Program-made: the position numbers and the translations under genes
Part shown: positions 1-10,907 of the stretch, piece after piece
How the letters are laid out: every line of letters begins with the position of its first letter
How positions within the stretch are numbered: the first letter of the stretch is position 1
Assembly: GCF_003072645.1 (NCBI RefSeq)
Contig: NZ_CP028897.1
Location: 3,981,658-4,045,657, forward strand
DNA: 64,000 bases
Direction: 5' to 3'
Source: Dongshaea marina
GTDB lineage: Bacteria > Pseudomonadota > Gammaproteobacteria > Enterobacterales > Aeromonadaceae
The notes under the pieces: model-generated
Seen by the model: only the letters and a program-made list of their open reading frames with translations
The model's database searches: none
What the model was told of the DNA's origin: nothing

Positions 1-676
1 TGGAGCGAAAAATCAGTTTGTAAGCTCGCTTAAGCATACCTATGGTCTCAGAAGAGAAACCACGACGTTTGAGGCCTACGCTGTTTAGACCATAGGGCCG
101 AGCCAGGTTGCCTGTCGCCAGCACATAGGGAGGTACATCCTGGTTAACTGCAGAACAGCCCCCAACAAAAGCATGGGCTCCGATCCTGAAAAACTGCTGA
201 ATCGCCGACAGAGCACTGAAAATCACATAGTCATCAATGTGAACATGCCCTGCCAGGGTTGCATTGTTACCCAGGATACAGTGATTACCAATGGTGCAAT
301 CATGAGCAACATGCGCATTGACCATAAACAGGTTATCACTACCGATGCGGGTGATCCCCTGATCCTGTACCGTACCACGGTGGATGGTACAGGACTCACG
401 AAATACGTTGCGATCACCAATCTCAAGACTGGTGGCTTCACCGGCGTATTTCTTGTCCTGGCACTCTTCACCAATAGAGGCAAACTGAAAGATCTTGTTG
501 CCACAACCGATGCGGGTCGGCCCCTTAATCACAACATGAGAGCCGATCCAGTTGTCATCCCCAATCTCAACATTGGGACCGATCAACGTCCATGGACCGA
601 TCTCAACATTGCGACCGATACGGGCTGACTCATGAACAATGGCGGTCTCATGGATCACTGCACTGTTATCGATCAC
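1..676 (-). CDS. lpxA: UDP-N-acetylglucosamine acyltransferase LpxA (3' end outside window)
   Basis: LpxA adds the 3-hydroxyacyl chain to UDP-GlcNAc, the first step of lipid A synthesis in the cytosol. The reading frame begins at a GTG (676-674), two bases after the fabZ stop, and translates as [20 protein letters not shown] followed by repeated hexapeptides of the left-handed beta-helix type. The stretch [15 protein letters not shown] carries the conserved catalytic-type His. About 225 codons are present against about 262 in the family, and the frame is still open in [11 protein letters not shown] at the window edge, so only the C-terminal part is missing. It is the last gene in this window of the lpxD-fabZ-lpxA run. 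The GTG start follows from the tight spacing and from homology at the N-terminus. Confidence 0.95.
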   Translation of the reverse strand, partial: MIDNSAVIHETAIVHESARIGRNVEIGPWTLIGPNVEIGDDNWIGSHVVIKGPTRIGCGNKIFQFASIGEECQDKKYAGEATSLEIGDRNVFRESCTIHRGTVQDQGITRIGSDNLFMVNAHVAHDCTIGNHCILGNNATLAGHVHIDDYVIFSALSAIQQFFRIGAHAFVGGCSAVNQDVPPYVLATGNLARPYGLNSVGLKRRGFSSETIGMLKRAYKLIFRS

Positions 677-678
677 GC

Positions 679-1140
679 TTAGCTCACTCTTTTGGCACAC
701 ATTAGCTCGGCAGTACACACTACCTCACCGTCGACGGTAGCAACGCCGGTAAACTTGGCAACGCCACGACGCTCTTTTAAAAACTCTACATCCAGAACCA
801 GCTGATCGCCAGGCACCACCGGACGCTTAAAGCGCGCATTATCAACCGATGCGAAGTAGTAGAGCTCATTTTCAGCAGGCTTACCCGTCATCTTAAATGC
901 CAGGATCCCGGTCGCCTGAGCCATAGCTTCAAGGATCAGTACCCCGGGAAAAACCGGACGCTTAGGAAAATGGCCCTGGAAGAAGGGTTCATTAAAAGAG
1001 ACATTTTTAATCCCCTTTAATACTTTACGCTCTTCACTAATCTCGTAATCTGCAACCCGGTCCACCAGCAAAAAAGGATAACGGTGCGGCAACAACTCCA
1101 AGATTTCCTGGATGTCTAACGGATTCAATTCGTTACTCAA
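679..1140 (-). CDS. fabZ: 3-hydroxyacyl-ACP dehydratase FabZ
   Basis: FabZ dehydrates beta-hydroxyacyl-ACP in the elongation cycle of fatty acid synthesis. It competes with LpxA/LpxD for hydroxymyristoyl-ACP, which makes its place between lpxD and lpxA meaningful. The 153-residue hot-dog protein has [14 protein letters not shown] near the N-terminus. The catalytic pair is His57 ([11 protein letters not shown]) and Glu71 ([11 protein letters not shown]). Length matches the family. Its stop lies 2 bases before the lpxA GTG, and 27 bases separate it from lpxD upstream, so the three are very likely cotranscribed. Confidence 0.98.
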   Translation of the reverse strand: MSNELNPLDIQEILELLPHRYPFLLVDRVADYEISEERKVLKGIKNVSFNEPFFQGHFPKRPVFPGVLILEAMAQATGILAFKMTGKPAENELYYFASVDNARFKRPVVPGDQLVLDVEFLKERRGVAKFTGVATVDGEVVCTAELMCAKRVS

Positions 1141-1167
1141 AATCTAAACCCTTCTAAAATGCAGTAA

Positions 1168-2187
1168 TTAATCTTGTTCAACTTGCTTGGCAAGCTGGTT
1201 CAAACGCTTGTGCATCTCTTCGATCTTTAGGACCCGGGCAGCCGTGCGACGCCACTGCTGATTGGTCTGCAAAGGAATGCCTGATGAGTAGGTCCCGGGT
1301 TCTGTAATAGGACGCATCACCATCGCCATACCGGTTATATTGACATGGTCGCAAATTTCCATATGGCCATTGAATACAGATGCTCCGCCAATCATACAGT
1401 ATTTACCGACCTTAAGGCTACCAGCCATGATGGTTCCGCCCGCAATTGCGGTTCCGTAGCCTATCTCAACGTTGTGGGCGATCTGACACTGATTGTCGAT
1501 CACCACATTGTCGGCAATCACTGTATCATCCACCGCACCTCGATCGATGGTGGTGCAGGAGCCGATCTCGACCCGCTCGCCGATGCGCACGCTGCCAGAC
1601 TGAATAATCTTGACCCACTCGCCACGTTCATTGGCATTACCGAAACCATCGGCACCGATGACACTACCGGAGTGAATGCTAGTCATACGGCCCACGCTGA
1701 CGCCATGATAAAGGGTGACATTGGGATAGAGCTTAACCCCCTCACCCAGGGTCACATTGTGACCGACCACGGTACCGGCGCCGATCGATACCCGATCGCC
1801 CAACACGCAGCCCGCCTCAACCACCGCATTGGCACCGATATTCACATCGGCCCCCAGGATCACATCGTCGGCAACCACGGCCGTTGGGTGGATCCCATCA
1901 GCAATCGCAGGTGCAGTATCCAGCAGCTGACTGGCCTTGGCGTAGGCCACATAGGGATTGGCTACCACCAGGGCATTGGTCTGGCAGAAGGGCAGATCGC
2001 CCTCGGTCAGCAGTACCGCTGCCGCCTCGCTCTGCGCCAACTGCTCGCGAAATTTACGGCTGGTGATGAACGAGAGATCGCTAGAGCCTGCGCGGTTCAG
2101 TCCCGCCACCTGGGTGATCTCCCGCGAGCCATCACCATGCAGCTGGGCACCCAGCTTATCAGCTAATTCTTGTAAGCTAATCGCCAT
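1168..2187 (-). CDS. lpxD: UDP-3-O-acylglucosamine N-acyltransferase LpxD
   Basis: LpxD transfers the second 3-hydroxyacyl chain to the 2-amino group of UDP-3-O-acylglucosamine in lipid A synthesis. I take the ATG at 2187 (MAISLQELADKLG), giving 339 residues, close to the 341 of E. coli. A longer frame runs upstream into skp but is not family-like. The N-terminal uridine-binding domain (about 1-100) is followed by hexapeptide repeats and a C-terminal helical tail (RRTAARVLKIEEMHKRLNQL). The catalytic His is near residue 238 in NQCQIAHNVEIG. The start lies 4 bases after the skp stop. Confidence 0.97.
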   Translation of the reverse strand: MAISLQELADKLGAQLHGDGSREITQVAGLNRAGSSDLSFITSRKFREQLAQSEAAAVLLTEGDLPFCQTNALVVANPYVAYAKASQLLDTAPAIADGIHPTAVVADDVILGADVNIGANAVVEAGCVLGDRVSIGAGTVVGHNVTLGEGVKLYPNVTLYHGVSVGRMTSIHSGSVIGADGFGNANERGEWVKIIQSGSVRIGERVEIGSCTTIDRGAVDDTVIADNVVIDNQCQIAHNVEIGYGTAIAGGTIMAGSLKVGKYCMIGGASVFNGHMEICDHVNITGMAMVMRPITEPGTYSSGIPLQTNQQWRRTAARVLKIEEMHKRLNQLAKQVEQD

Positions 2188-2191
2188 AGAT

Positions 2192-2710
2192 TTATTTGCT
2201 CTTATTGAGTTGCTCAACAACCTGCTTGGAGATATCCATGTCAGGTGTTGTATAGGCCACTGCAGGTGCTTGTAGGACCAGGGCCAGCTGCTGCTTCTGA
2301 GCTACCGTCTTCACCGCCTGCTGAATAGTGACCAACAGCTTGTTACGGGCATCGGCAAAGGTCCGCTGCTCATCCTGCTGAAGCAGCTGACGCTTGAGGT
2401 CGAACTGAGACTTAAGCTCGGTCACCTGACGTGACAGCTTGGCCATCTCGTCGCTGCTCATGAAATCTTTATCTTTTTTCTGCTTGGCCAAGATGCCCTG
2501 GATCTTCTGACCCAGCTTTTGCAGCTCCTGCTGACGGGCAGAAAACTTCTTCTGCATCATCTGGTTGATCTGCTGCTGTTGTGGCAGGGCTTGGAGCACC
2601 TCGGCAACATTCACCACGCCAATCTTCTGTGCTGCGGCCGCATAGGCAGAGGAGATACCGGCAGCCATCAGAGCCACACTCAGTCCAGCAATTTTAATAA
2701 AACGATTCAC
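2192..2710 (-). CDS. skp: Periplasmic chaperone Skp/OmpH
   Basis: Skp is the trimeric periplasmic chaperone that carries unfolded outer membrane proteins to the BAM complex. The 172-residue precursor has a clear signal peptide (MNRFIKIAGLSVALMAAGIS, cleavage after AYA or AAA). The mature start AQKIGVVNVAEVLQALPQQQ is typical of OmpH. A long Gln/Lys-rich coiled coil (about 45-130) forms the tentacle arms. It lies between bamA and lpxD, the arrangement found across gammaproteobacteria, so it is cotranscribed with the machinery it serves. Confidence 0.97.
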   Translation of the reverse strand: MNRFIKIAGLSVALMAAGISSAYAAAAQKIGVVNVAEVLQALPQQQQINQMMQKKFSARQQELQKLGQKIQGILAKQKKDKDFMSSDEMAKLSRQVTELKSQFDLKRQLLQQDEQRTFADARNKLLVTIQQAVKTVAQKQQLALVLQAPAVAYTTPDMDISKQVVEQLNKSK

Positions 2711-2733
2711 AACTAACTCCTTAGTCTTCAGGC

Positions 2734-5193
2734 TCAGAATGTGCCGCCAATGTTGAATGAGAAAAACTCTGTTTCATCGCCTTCGTACTTCTTAATCGGG
2801 GTGGCGATGGCAAAAGATAACGGCCCCAGGGGAGATACCCAGGTCAAACTCGCTCCCACGGAGGCACGAATATTACTCGGAGATCCATAATCCTGCAAAT
2901 TATTACAATCTCCGGAGGTACAAACCAGGTTATCGTAGTTGATGGTGGTATCCCAGACCGTCCCCATATCCATAAACAAAGTGGTCCGCAGTGAGCGCTG
3001 ATAAGTATCCGAGGCAAACGGCGTCGGCACGATCAGCTCCACAGAGCCGGTCGCCAGCGCATTGCCACCAATCGCCTGGCCGCTGGAAGATACACCGTAT
3101 TGACTGCCAGTGTTAATTCCAGTGTATTGTAGCGCCTGTGGCCCCACCGAGTTGGCCTGGAAGCCGCGCAGGCTCGTGGTTCCCCCCGCGTAGTAATGCT
3201 CGAAAAACGGCAGGGTCTCGCCACTGCCATAGCCGTTGCCGTAGGCAAGGTGCAGCTTGGTGGAGAACACCCACTTCTGATCTTCGGACAGCGGAATATA
3301 GTCCTGATTGGAGAAGCTTAGCTTGTAGAACTGAAGGTCCGATCCCGGAACCGTCATCTCACCACGGACAATCTGGCGACTGCCATCGGTGGGCAGCAGC
3401 CCCTTATTAAAGGTATTACGCACCCAGCTCAGGGAGCTCTTGTAGAGATTAAAAGCGAGCGAGTCATCACTGCCCGACTGATCGTAGAGATCCCAGAAAG
3501 CCTGAGTCTGCACATAGCTGTTAGGCTGAGTCATCTTGTTGCGCTCATAACCACCGCTCAGGTAAATATTCTGATCTTCGGTGATCGGGAAGCCCAGGGT
3601 TGCCTCATAACCATACTTGGTGCTGTCGTAATCAAGCAGGTTGGCATCCGCCGCCTGGAATTTTTGTCCGTACAAGCGATTGCCCAGGCTCACCCCGTCT
3701 AGGGTGAAGTAAGGATCGGTATAGCTAAGGTTCAGATTCTGCGAGTATTTGTTGGTATTGACGGTGAAGGCCGCCTTGTTACCGGTTCCCAGGAAGTTGG
3801 TCTGGGTCAGACCACCCTGCAGGCTCATCCCGGACTCGGTTCCGAAACCAATACCGGCATTGATGCTTCCGGTGTTCTGCTCCTTGACCTTGACGTTGAG
3901 ATCCACCTCATCGTTACTGCCGGAAACCCGCTGGGTATCCACATCCACGGTCTGGAAGAAGCCAAGCTGCTCCAGGCGCTGCTTGGAACGCTTCACATCA
4001 CCGCTGGAGAGCCAGGTGCCCTCCATCTGGCGCATCTCCCGGCGCACCACCTCATCTTTGGTGGTGCTATTGCCGCTGACGTTGATCCGCCGCACATAGA
4101 TGCGGTGCCCCGGATCCACATAGATCATCAGCTTGACCTTGCGGGTCTTATCATCAATCTGCGGGTAGGTCACCACCTTGGGATAGGCGTAGCCAAATTT
4201 CGCCAGATAATCACTGATCGCATCCTGGGCCTTGTTCACCAGAGCTGCCGAGTAGGTCTCTCCGGCCTTGATCGGGATGAGTTTGCGCATCTCATCGCCC
4301 TTACCGATGAGCTTACCGTTGAGCTCAACATCTGAGACCTGATACTTGGCTCCCTCATGAACATTGAGGGTGATATAAATTGATTTTTTATCCGGGGTGA
4401 TGGAGACCTGGGTCGAGGTGACCTTGAAGCGAATATAGCCGCGGTCCATGTAGTAGCTACGCAAGGACTCAATATCACCGGCCAATTTCTGCTTCTGGTA
4501 CTTCTGGCTGGTCATGATGTTCCACCAGGGCGCATCATCACTCAATTGGAACTGGTTGATCAGAGTCTGCTCGGGGAAAACCGTATTGCCGACGATATTG
4601 ATCTGCTGAATTTTAGCCGCCGGACCTTCCACAAAGTTAAAGCGCAATGCCACCCGGTTACGGGGCAGTGGGGTCACGATCGGATCGACCGTGGCCCAGT
4701 AGCGTCCGGTGCTGTAGTAAAAATCTTCCAGCTCCTTAGAGACCTGACGCAACACCGGCCGGTCCAATGCATCACCGACCTGCAGATGAGAAGACTTAAG
4801 CGCTTCTTTGAGCTGCTTATCCTTGATGGCACTGTTACCGGAAAAATCGATGCTACTAATGGTGGGTCGCTCGTGAACCTTAACGATCAGGGTTCCATTG
4901 TCTTGGTAAAGCTGGATATCATCAAAGTTCCCTGAGCTGTAAAGCCGCTTAATCGCCTGCTCCACCTCTGTGGTTCCGACCCGATCACCGACCCGAACCG
5001 GCAGCTCGAGCAAGGCCGCCCCCAGAGAAACCCTTTTAAGCCCCTCGACCTTAATATCTTTCACCACAAAGGAGTGTGAAGACGGGAGGTGGCTGGCTGC
5101 ATTGGCCATGAAACTGGCACCGAGCAAACACGAAATCGCAAGAGCGCTTTTGACTGCCATAGTTGTTGTTTTCTTCCTGTGATCTGTCTTCAT
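2734..5193 (-). CDS. bamA: Outer membrane assembly factor BamA
   Basis: BamA is the Omp85 core of the BAM complex, which inserts beta-barrel proteins into the outer membrane. The 819-residue precursor has a signal peptide ([20 protein letters not shown]), five POTRA domains beginning at [14 protein letters not shown], and a C-terminal 16-strand barrel. The conserved loop-6 motif appears as [14 protein letters not shown]. The C-terminus ends [10 protein letters not shown], an outer membrane signature with terminal Phe. The annotated ATG overlaps the rseP stop by 4 bases, which supports it, but the ATG before AVKSAL, 11 codons in, is also possible. Confidence 0.97.
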   Translation of the reverse strand: MKTDHRKKTTTMAVKSALAISCLLGASFMANAASHLPSSHSFVVKDIKVEGLKRVSLGAALLELPVRVGDRVGTTEVEQAIKRLYSSGNFDDIQLYQDNGTLIVKVHERPTISSIDFSGNSAIKDKQLKEALKSSHLQVGDALDRPVLRQVSKELEDFYYSTGRYWATVDPIVTPLPRNRVALRFNFVEGPAAKIQQINIVGNTVFPEQTLINQFQLSDDAPWWNIMTSQKYQKQKLAGDIESLRSYYMDRGYIRFKVTSTQVSITPDKKSIYITLNVHEGAKYQVSDVELNGKLIGKGDEMRKLIPIKAGETYSAALVNKAQDAISDYLAKFGYAYPKVVTYPQIDDKTRKVKLMIYVDPGHRIYVRRINVSGNSTTKDEVVRREMRQMEGTWLSSGDVKRSKQRLEQLGFFQTVDVDTQRVSGSNDEVDLNVKVKEQNTGSINAGIGFGTESGMSLQGGLTQTNFLGTGNKAAFTVNTNKYSQNLNLSYTDPYFTLDGVSLGNRLYGQKFQAADANLLDYDSTKYGYEATLGFPITEDQNIYLSGGYERNKMTQPNSYVQTQAFWDLYDQSGSDDSLAFNLYKSSLSWVRNTFNKGLLPTDGSRQIVRGEMTVPGSDLQFYKLSFSNQDYIPLSEDQKWVFSTKLHLAYGNGYGSGETLPFFEHYYAGGTTSLRGFQANSVGPQALQYTGINTGSQYGVSSSGQAIGGNALATGSVELIVPTPFASDTYQRSLRTTLFMDMGTVWDTTINYDNLVCTSGDCNNLQDYGSPSNIRASVGASLTWVSPLGPLSFAIATPIKKYEGDETEFFSFNIGGTF

Positions 5194-6542
5194 AAACGTG
5201 CAAAATCGTTCAATATGGCGATTCCCATCAAGCAGACGAGAAGCGCAATTCCGATACGAAAGCCATATTCCTGAACCTTCTCCGGCACAGGGCGCCCCGT
5301 CACCGCCTCGATGATAAAGAACAACAGGTGCCCTCCATCAAGAACCGGCAGCGGTAGCAGATTAACTATCCCCAAGTTGACACTGATAAGTGCCAGAAAT
5401 GCTAAAAAGTAGATAAAGCCATAATCAGCACTGGCTCCGGCGCCCTTGGCAATCGAGATGGGGCCGCCGAGGTTATTGACCGAGACTGCCCCTGTGATGA
5501 GCTTACCCACCATCTTGAGGGTCAGCCCCACCATATCCAGGGTCTTTTGTGAGGCGACCCCGAAGGCCTGCACTGGGCCATACTGTATCAGAACCTGATC
5601 TGACTTGGGTAACGGCTTGCTCACGGGAACCACACCGGCAAAACCAACCTGCTGCTGGCCAAGCTGCTTCACCCCGGGAGTGAGAGTTGCGCTTAACTCC
5701 TCTCCCTGGCGACGCAACGTCAGATCCAGCGGCTTGGAGGCGCTATCGCGCACCAGGGTGACAAACTCCGACCACTTGGTCAGAGGCTTATCATTGACCG
5801 CCAGCAGGGTGTCCCCCTCCTTTAGGCCCGCCTTGGCAGCCGGAGAGTTAGGCAGCACCTGTGCCAGTTCCAAGAGGAGCTGGGGGAGTTTTGGCTGAAA
5901 CCCTAAGCTGTCAATCGCCGAATCCCGGTCGGGATTATACTTCCAATCCTTGAGGGACAAGGTGAACTCACGAGGCATCTGGGTCGCAGCAGAGCGAGCC
6001 TTGAGATACATCTGTGACTCACCGATATGGGAGACAATTTCAAGGTTCACCTGCTCCCAGCTCGGAGTCTCATCCCCATCGATCGACACTATCTCCATGC
6101 CTGGCTGGATCCCGGCTTTGGCAGCGATCGAGTGAGGCACCACATCGGCAACGATCGGCTTGACGGCTGGCACCCCTATCATGAACACCAGCCAGTAGGC
6201 GAGAATCGCCAGGATGAAGTTCGCTATAGGTCCGGCGGCAACAATCGCCATCCGTTTCCAGACCTTCTGATGATCAAAAGCGACGGCCTGCTCACCCTCT
6301 TTGAGCTCATCGACCCGGCCATCGAGCATTTTGACATAGCCCCCCAGAGGAATGAGGGCAATCACATACTCGGTCCCATCCTTGCCGACTTTGCGCCACA
6401 GCGCCTTACCAAAGCCAACCGAGAAGCGCTGTACCTGCACACCACAGCGGCGGGCCACCCAGAAGTGGCCAAACTCATGAGCCGTGACCAGGATCCCCAG
6501 CACGACCACGAAGGCGCCTACATCCCATAAAAAACTCAGCAT
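5190..6542 (-). CDS. rseP: Site-2 intramembrane protease RseP
   Basis: RseP is the inner membrane zinc metalloprotease that makes the second cut in anti-sigma-E factor RseA and clears signal peptide remnants. Starting at the ATG at 6542 ([11 protein letters not shown]) puts the zinc motif HEFGH at residues 22-26, exactly as in E. coli. Two PDZ domains occupy the middle ([20 protein letters not shown] in the second). The third zinc ligand is in [10 protein letters not shown] near the C-terminus. It is about 450 residues, as expected. Its ATG shares one base with the dxr stop and its stop overlaps the bamA start by 4 bases, so translation is probably coupled. Confidence 0.97.
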   Translation of the reverse strand: MLSFLWDVGAFVVVLGILVTAHEFGHFWVARRCGVQVQRFSVGFGKALWRKVGKDGTEYVIALIPLGGYVKMLDGRVDELKEGEQAVAFDHQKVWKRMAIVAAGPIANFILAILAYWLVFMIGVPAVKPIVADVVPHSIAAKAGIQPGMEIVSIDGDETPSWEQVNLEIVSHIGESQMYLKARSAATQMPREFTLSLKDWKYNPDRDSAIDSLGFQPKLPQLLLELAQVLPNSPAAKAGLKEGDTLLAVNDKPLTKWSEFVTLVRDSASKPLDLTLRRQGEELSATLTPGVKQLGQQQVGFAGVVPVSKPLPKSDQVLIQYGPVQAFGVASQKTLDMVGLTLKMVGKLITGAVSVNNLGGPISIAKGAGASADYGFIYFLAFLALISVNLGIVNLLPLPVLDGGHLLFFIIEAVTGRPVPEKVQEYGFRIGIALLVCLMGIAILNDFARL

Positions 6543-7738
6543 CAATGTCCTACCTGGGTCAGCCAATCGCCACAGCGGCGCCTTGTCTCACCATCCAGCT
6601 GTAAAATATCGTCCAATGTGCCACAGGCTTCACCCGAGAGTGCGGCAAGCGCTTTCTCACAAAGCTTAGGGATCGCGGTAAAGCCCACCCGGCCCTCTAA
6701 AAAGGCTGCGACCGCCACCTCATTGGCCGCATTCAGCACAGTCGTAGCGCTCTGGCCCTGCCAGCAAGCCTCGATTGCCAGTTGCAGGCAGGGATAGCGC
6801 AGTGGATCTGGCTTTTCAAAGCTCAGGGTTCCACAGGAGAGCAGATCCAAGGGCTCAACTCCGGCATCGATGCGCTGCGGATACGCCAGCGCATGGGCGA
6901 TCGGTGTACACATATCCGGTTGTCCCATCTGGGCCAACACCGAGCCATCTTTAAAAGAGACCATGGAGTGGATCACCGACTGCGGATGGATCACCACCTC
7001 AATGTCACTTCGCTTAAGATTAAACAACCAGCGAGCCTCAATATATTCCAGTCCCTTATTCATCATCGAGGCAGAATCAACCGAGATCTTAGCGCCCATC
7101 GACCAGTTGGGGTGAGCGATCGCCTGCTCTACCGTAACCGAGGCCAGCTGCTCCAGGGGCAGCTTACGAAACGGGCCTCCGGATCCGGTTAACAGAACCT
7201 GCCGGACTCCGGCGCCAGCCAGATCACAGTGCCCCAGCTTGGTCTGAACCTGCTCGGGCAAACACTGGAAAATGGCGTTGTGCTCACTGTCAATTGGCAA
7301 CAGCTCGGCTCCATGAGCCCGGGCTGCTTCCATCATCAGGGCGCCACTCATCACCAGCGACTCTTTATTGGCCAGAAGAATCCGTTTGCCCGCCTTGATG
7401 GCACTCATGGTAGATGAGAGCCCGGCAGCCCCGACTACGGCCGCAATCACCACATCCGATGCAGGATCCGCGGCCAGCTCATCCAAAGCCCCCTGCCCCT
7501 CCAATACCTGAGTTGGGCAACGGCTGGCAGCCAAAAGTTCCCGTAACCTTGCCGCAGCCTGAACGTCCACCAGCGCGGCATAGTCCGGCTGAAACTCCAG
7601 GCACAGCTCGGCCAGAGCCTCGGCGCTCGAATGGGCGGCCAGGGCACTGACCCGATAACGATCTGCGTTACGCCGTAACACACGCAAACTGCTTTGGCCA
7701 ATAGAGCCGGTCGCTCCCAGAATCGTCACGCCCTGCAT
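6542..7738 (-). CDS. dxr: 1-deoxy-D-xylulose 5-phosphate reductoisomerase
   Basis: Dxr (IspC) converts 1-deoxy-D-xylulose 5-phosphate to 2-C-methylerythritol 4-phosphate, the committed step of the MEP isoprenoid pathway. It has the NADPH motif GATGSIG at residues 7-13, an NKESLV motif, and [18 protein letters not shown] for metal and substrate binding. GTG, ATG, ATG lie in a row at the start. The third (7738) is about 5 bases from AAGGAG and gives 398 residues, the E. coli length, so I use it. It lies among other envelope-precursor genes (uppS, cdsA). Confidence 0.97.
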   Translation of the reverse strand: MQGVTILGATGSIGQSSLRVLRRNADRYRVSALAAHSSAEALAELCLEFQPDYAALVDVQAAARLRELLAASRCPTQVLEGQGALDELAADPASDVVIAAVVGAAGLSSTMSAIKAGKRILLANKESLVMSGALMMEAARAHGAELLPIDSEHNAIFQCLPEQVQTKLGHCDLAGAGVRQVLLTGSGGPFRKLPLEQLASVTVEQAIAHPNWSMGAKISVDSASMMNKGLEYIEARWLFNLKRSDIEVVIHPQSVIHSMVSFKDGSVLAQMGQPDMCTPIAHALAYPQRIDAGVEPLDLLSCGTLSFEKPDPLRYPCLQLAIEACWQGQSATTVLNAANEVAVAAFLEGRVGFTAIPKLCEKALAALSGEACGTLDDILQLDGETRRRCGDWLTQVGH

Positions 7739-7747
7739 CATCACTCC

Positions 7748-8602
7748 TTAACTGAGCAGTCGATAGAAAAATACAAACACGGGTAGTGCCGCCGTCAGGC
7801 TGTCAATGCGATCCAAGATACCACCATGGCCCGGCAGGATCTGTCCACTATCTTTGATCCCCGCCTCACGCTTGAACATGCTCTCGGTCAGATCGCCCAC
7901 CACGGAGAACAGTACCGCCGCCAGAGAGCTCACCAGCCAGACATACATCTCGTGCCCCCGGTAACCGATGCAGTAACCAATGATTGCCGCCACAATTACC
8001 GCCAGCACCACACCACCGGCGAGGCCTTCGCGGGTTTTGCCAGGACTGACTTTAGGTGCCAGCTTGTTCTTACCCAGGGCACGGCCACAGAAATAGGCCC
8101 CGGAATCGGCGACCCATACCAGGACCATCACGCTCAACAGTCCCCAGCCACCATGCATGGGTGCATCCACGTTGCCCGGCGCAAACACCAGCACCATGGC
8201 CCAGTAAAACGGAATCAGTGTCAACACTCCGGAGAAGGATTTGAGCCAGGAGCTCTTAAACCAGAAGCCTGTGCCCCTGGGGTAGACAGCGATCATCCAC
8301 ACCGAGAACAGCCACCACAGGACAGACAGGGATAGCATCAGCTCTAGGGCTTTATCATTGAAGGTCGCAAGCTTGATATCCTCAATGACAAAACCGCCGG
8401 AGAAGGCGACAATCACCAGTGTCACCACGGCACTCACCACGCAAACGGCACGCTTGTTACACAAAAAGCGCCCCCACTCGTAGCCCGCCGCTGTTACCAG
8501 CAAGGCTGCCACTATGGTAAACAGATTCAACGGCAGGAAAAATATGCACCCCAGAACGACAGCGACCAACACGATGGCGGTGATGATTCGTTGTTTGAGC
8601 AA
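7748..8602 (-). CDS. cdsA: Phosphatidate cytidylyltransferase CdsA
   Basis: CdsA makes CDP-diacylglycerol from phosphatidic acid and CTP, the branch point of phospholipid synthesis, in the inner membrane. The 284-residue protein has about eight hydrophobic segments beginning at LKQRIITAIVLVAVVLGCIF. The family signature near the C-terminus reads SMFKREAGIKDSGQ followed by ILPGHGGILDRIDSL. SPGKTREGLAGG precedes it. It lies 13 bases after uppS and 9 before dxr, inside the long leftward operon. Confidence 0.97.
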   Translation of the reverse strand: MLKQRIITAIVLVAVVLGCIFFLPLNLFTIVAALLVTAAGYEWGRFLCNKRAVCVVSAVVTLVIVAFSGGFVIEDIKLATFNDKALELMLSLSVLWWLFSVWMIAVYPRGTGFWFKSSWLKSFSGVLTLIPFYWAMVLVFAPGNVDAPMHGGWGLLSVMVLVWVADSGAYFCGRALGKNKLAPKVSPGKTREGLAGGVVLAVIVAAIIGYCIGYRGHEMYVWLVSSLAAVLFSVVGDLTESMFKREAGIKDSGQILPGHGGILDRIDSLTAALPVFVFFYRLLS

Positions 8603-8615
8603 GGAAAACCTCTCT

Positions 8616-9398
8616 TTAAACAGTAGATTGAGCCTGGCCGGAGATCAGCTCCCGGATCTGCTCTCCGGTGCAGCCAAAGCGGCGCTCGCGACGAACAAAG
8701 GAGGCGACCGCTTCACTAAAAGCGGCGTCATCAAAATCAGGCCATAACAGGGGAGTAAAATAGAGCTCTGCATAGGCAAGTTGCCATAGCAGAAAGTTAC
8801 TGATCCGGCAGTCTCCTCCGGTACGGATCAAAAGATCGACCGGGGCCAGCTCGGACATGCAGATGTGTTGTGACAGCAGCGCCTCATCGATATCATCCAC
8901 CGCAAGGGTTCCTTGCTGAACCTTAAGCGCAAGCGCGCGGCTTGCCTGTGTGATATCCCAGCGGCCACCATAGTTAGCCGCAACGTTAAGCTGCAGGCCG
9001 CTGTTGTTTTCGGTGAGCGCTTCGGCCTGAGCAATCTTCTTGCGCAACCTGTCACTAAAACGGCTGAGATCACCAATGATTTTTAGTCGGACATTGTTCT
9101 TATGTAGGCGTTTGATCTCTGAGCCCAGAACTGTAAAAAACAGCTCCATCAGTGCATTGACCTCTCCCTCGGGACGACGCCAATTTTCACTTGAAAACGC
9201 GAACACAGTCAGAGCTTCCAGCTTGAGCTTGACTGCAAATGAAACTGTATTGCGCACCGCCTTTACCCCGGCCTTGTGGCCGAAGACCCGCATCTTGCCA
9301 CGCTCCTTGGCCCAGCGACCATTGCCATCCATGATGATAGCAACATGTCGAGGCAAACTGGCCTCACCAGTTTGAGTCAGTGCATCTGGTAATGACAT
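8616..9398 (-). CDS. uppS: Undecaprenyl pyrophosphate synthase (cis-prenyltransferase)
   Basis: UppS condenses isopentenyl diphosphate with farnesyl diphosphate to make the C55 lipid carrier for peptidoglycan and O-antigen. [17 protein letters not shown] holds the catalytic Asp and the diphosphate-binding Gly/Arg. [15 protein letters not shown] and [20 protein letters not shown] are the other conserved regions. I use the ATG at 9398 (MSLPDALTQ), which has GGAGAG about 7 bases upstream, giving 260 residues. An earlier in-frame start 6 codons upstream is less family-like. A 73-base gap separates it from frr. Confidence 0.97.
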   Translation of the reverse strand: MSLPDALTQTGEASLPRHVAIIMDGNGRWAKERGKMRVFGHKAGVKAVRNTVSFAVKLKLEALTVFAFSSENWRRPEGEVNALMELFFTVLGSEIKRLHKNNVRLKIIGDLSRFSDRLRKKIAQAEALTENNSGLQLNVAANYGGRWDITQASRALALKVQQGTLAVDDIDEALLSQHICMSELAPVDLLIRTGGDCRISNFLLWQLAYAELYFTPLLWPDFDDAAFSEAVASFVRRERRFGCTGEQIRELISGQAQSTV

Positions 9399-9471
9399 CC
9401 CATCTCTCCGCAGCAAAAGGAACGCCGTGCAGGGAACTACACGGCGTCGGCTACTATAACTGAATAACGGA

Positions 9472-10035
9472 TTATATTTCCATTAACTCATCTTCTTTTA
9501 CAGACAAGAACTCGTCAATTTTCTTGATGTAGCCGTCAGTGATCTTCTGAACGTCGTCCTCAGCGCGACGCTCATCATCTTCACTGATCTCTTTCTCTTT
9601 GAGCAGCGCCTTGATGTCGCTGTTCGCATCGCGGCGAATGTTACGTACGGCAACACGGCCCTGCTCCGCTTCAGCGCGAACCAGGCGGATCAGATCTTTA
9701 CGACGCTCTTCCGTCAGAGGAGGCAGGGGAATACGGATCACTGTACCTGCTGATGATGGGTTCAGTCCCAGATCGGACATCATGATCGCCTTTTCAACCG
9801 GCTGGATCAGGGTCTTATCAAATACGGTGATCGCCAGGGTGCGCGCATCTTCTGCAGTCACATTCCCTACCTGACGCAGTGGAGTTGGAACACCATAGTA
9901 CTCAACTGTGATGTTATCCAGCAGGCTAGGGTGTGCACGTCCGGTGCGAATTTTTGCCATATGGGTGTTGAACGCCTCAACGCTCTTCTCCATACGCTGT
10001 TTTGCGGATTCTTTAATATCGTTAATCACGGCCAC
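9472..10035 (-). CDS. frr: Ribosome recycling factor
   Basis: RRF works with EF-G to split post-termination ribosomes. The 187-residue, mostly helical protein begins [20 protein letters not shown] and has the conserved [30 protein letters not shown] and [20 protein letters not shown] segments. Length is within 2 residues of E. coli. It sits between pyrH and uppS in the standard order, with 68 bases between it and pyrH. Codon use looks like that of its highly expressed neighbours. Confidence 0.98.
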   Translation of the reverse strand: MAVINDIKESAKQRMEKSVEAFNTHMAKIRTGRAHPSLLDNITVEYYGVPTPLRQVGNVTAEDARTLAITVFDKTLIQPVEKAIMMSDLGLNPSSAGTVIRIPLPPLTEERRKDLIRLVRAEAEQGRVAVRNIRRDANSDIKALLKEKEISEDDERRAEDDVQKITDGYIKKIDEFLSVKEDELMEI

Positions 10036-10103
10036 TATCCTTTCAAAACCTTTCAGGAATAAATCCGCTCTATTCTAGCGCAAACTGCACCAAGAACCAG
10101 AGC

Positions 10104-10838
10104 TTATTGCGCGAGTTGGTGAATAAGAGTCCCCTCCTGGTCTCCTGAGATCACCTTGGCCAGGGTTCCGGGCTTGTTCATGTTGAACACCCGAATCGGC
10201 ATTCCGTGATCGCGAGCCAGGGTAAAGGCCGCCAGATCCATCACCTTAAGCTCTTTTTCCAGCACCTGGCTGTAGTCAAGCTCATGGTAGAGTTCCGCTT
10301 GTGGATCTTTAACAGGATCGGCACTGTAGACACCATCAACCTTGGTCGCCTTGAGCACAACATCCGCTTCGATTTCGATACCGCGCAGACAGGCCGCCGA
10401 ATCCGTGGTAAAGAAGGGATTACCGGTTCCTGCAGAGAAGATCACTACCCGGCCCTGACGCAACATACTGATCGCATTGGCCCAGTTGTAGTTATCGCAG
10501 ATCCCCTGCAGTGGAATCGCTGACATCACCCGTGCATTGACATCAACCCGGTGCAACGCATCACGCATCGCCAGACCGTTCATCACGGTTGCCAGCATCC
10601 CCATGTGATCGCCAACCACCCGGTTCATCCCGGCTTCGGCCAGGCCGGCACCACGGAACAGGTTACCACCACCGATAACCAGGCCAACCTGCACACCACG
10701 CTCAATCAGCTCCTTGATCTCCAGCGCCATGCGATCCAGTATCGAAGGGTCGATACCAAAACCATCCTCGCCCTGCAGCGCTTCGCCGCTGAGCTTCAAC
10801 AAAACTCGCTTATAGACGGGTTTGGAAGAGGTTGTCAT
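10104..10838 (-). CDS. pyrH: UMP kinase
   Basis: PyrH phosphorylates UMP to UDP in pyrimidine nucleotide synthesis. The amino acid kinase fold is evident from [29 protein letters not shown] and [27 protein letters not shown] start at the ATG at 10838 ([15 protein letters not shown]), giving 244 residues against 241 in E. coli; the 19 upstream codons overlap the tsf terminator and are not conserved. It follows a terminator-like hairpin after tsf, so it is probably expressed partly by read-through. Confidence 0.97.
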   Translation of the reverse strand: MTTSSKPVYKRVLLKLSGEALQGEDGFGIDPSILDRMALEIKELIERGVQVGLVIGGGNLFRGAGLAEAGMNRVVGDHMGMLATVMNGLAMRDALHRVDVNARVMSAIPLQGICDNYNWANAISMLRQGRVVIFSAGTGNPFFTTDSAACLRGIEIEADVVLKATKVDGVYSADPVKDPQAELYHELDYSQVLEKELKVMDLAAFTLARDHGMPIRVFNMNKPGTLAKVISGDQEGTLIHQLAQ

Positions 10839-10859
10839 CTTTTTGTGTCTCCCGATGCT

Positions 10860-10885
10860 AAAAGACCGCGGCGAGCCGCGGTCTT
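10860..10885 (-). terminator. Rho-independent terminator after tsf
   Basis: On the minus strand an 11-base stem AAGACCGCGGC pairs with GCCGCGGTCTT across a 2-base centre and is followed by further T residues. It lies 22 bases beyond the tsf stop and overlaps the leader of pyrH. The stem is perfect and GC-rich. It should end much rpsB-tsf transcription while allowing some read-through. Confidence 0.8.
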
Positions 10886-10907
10886 GATGAATCAAATCAA
10901 GCGGCGA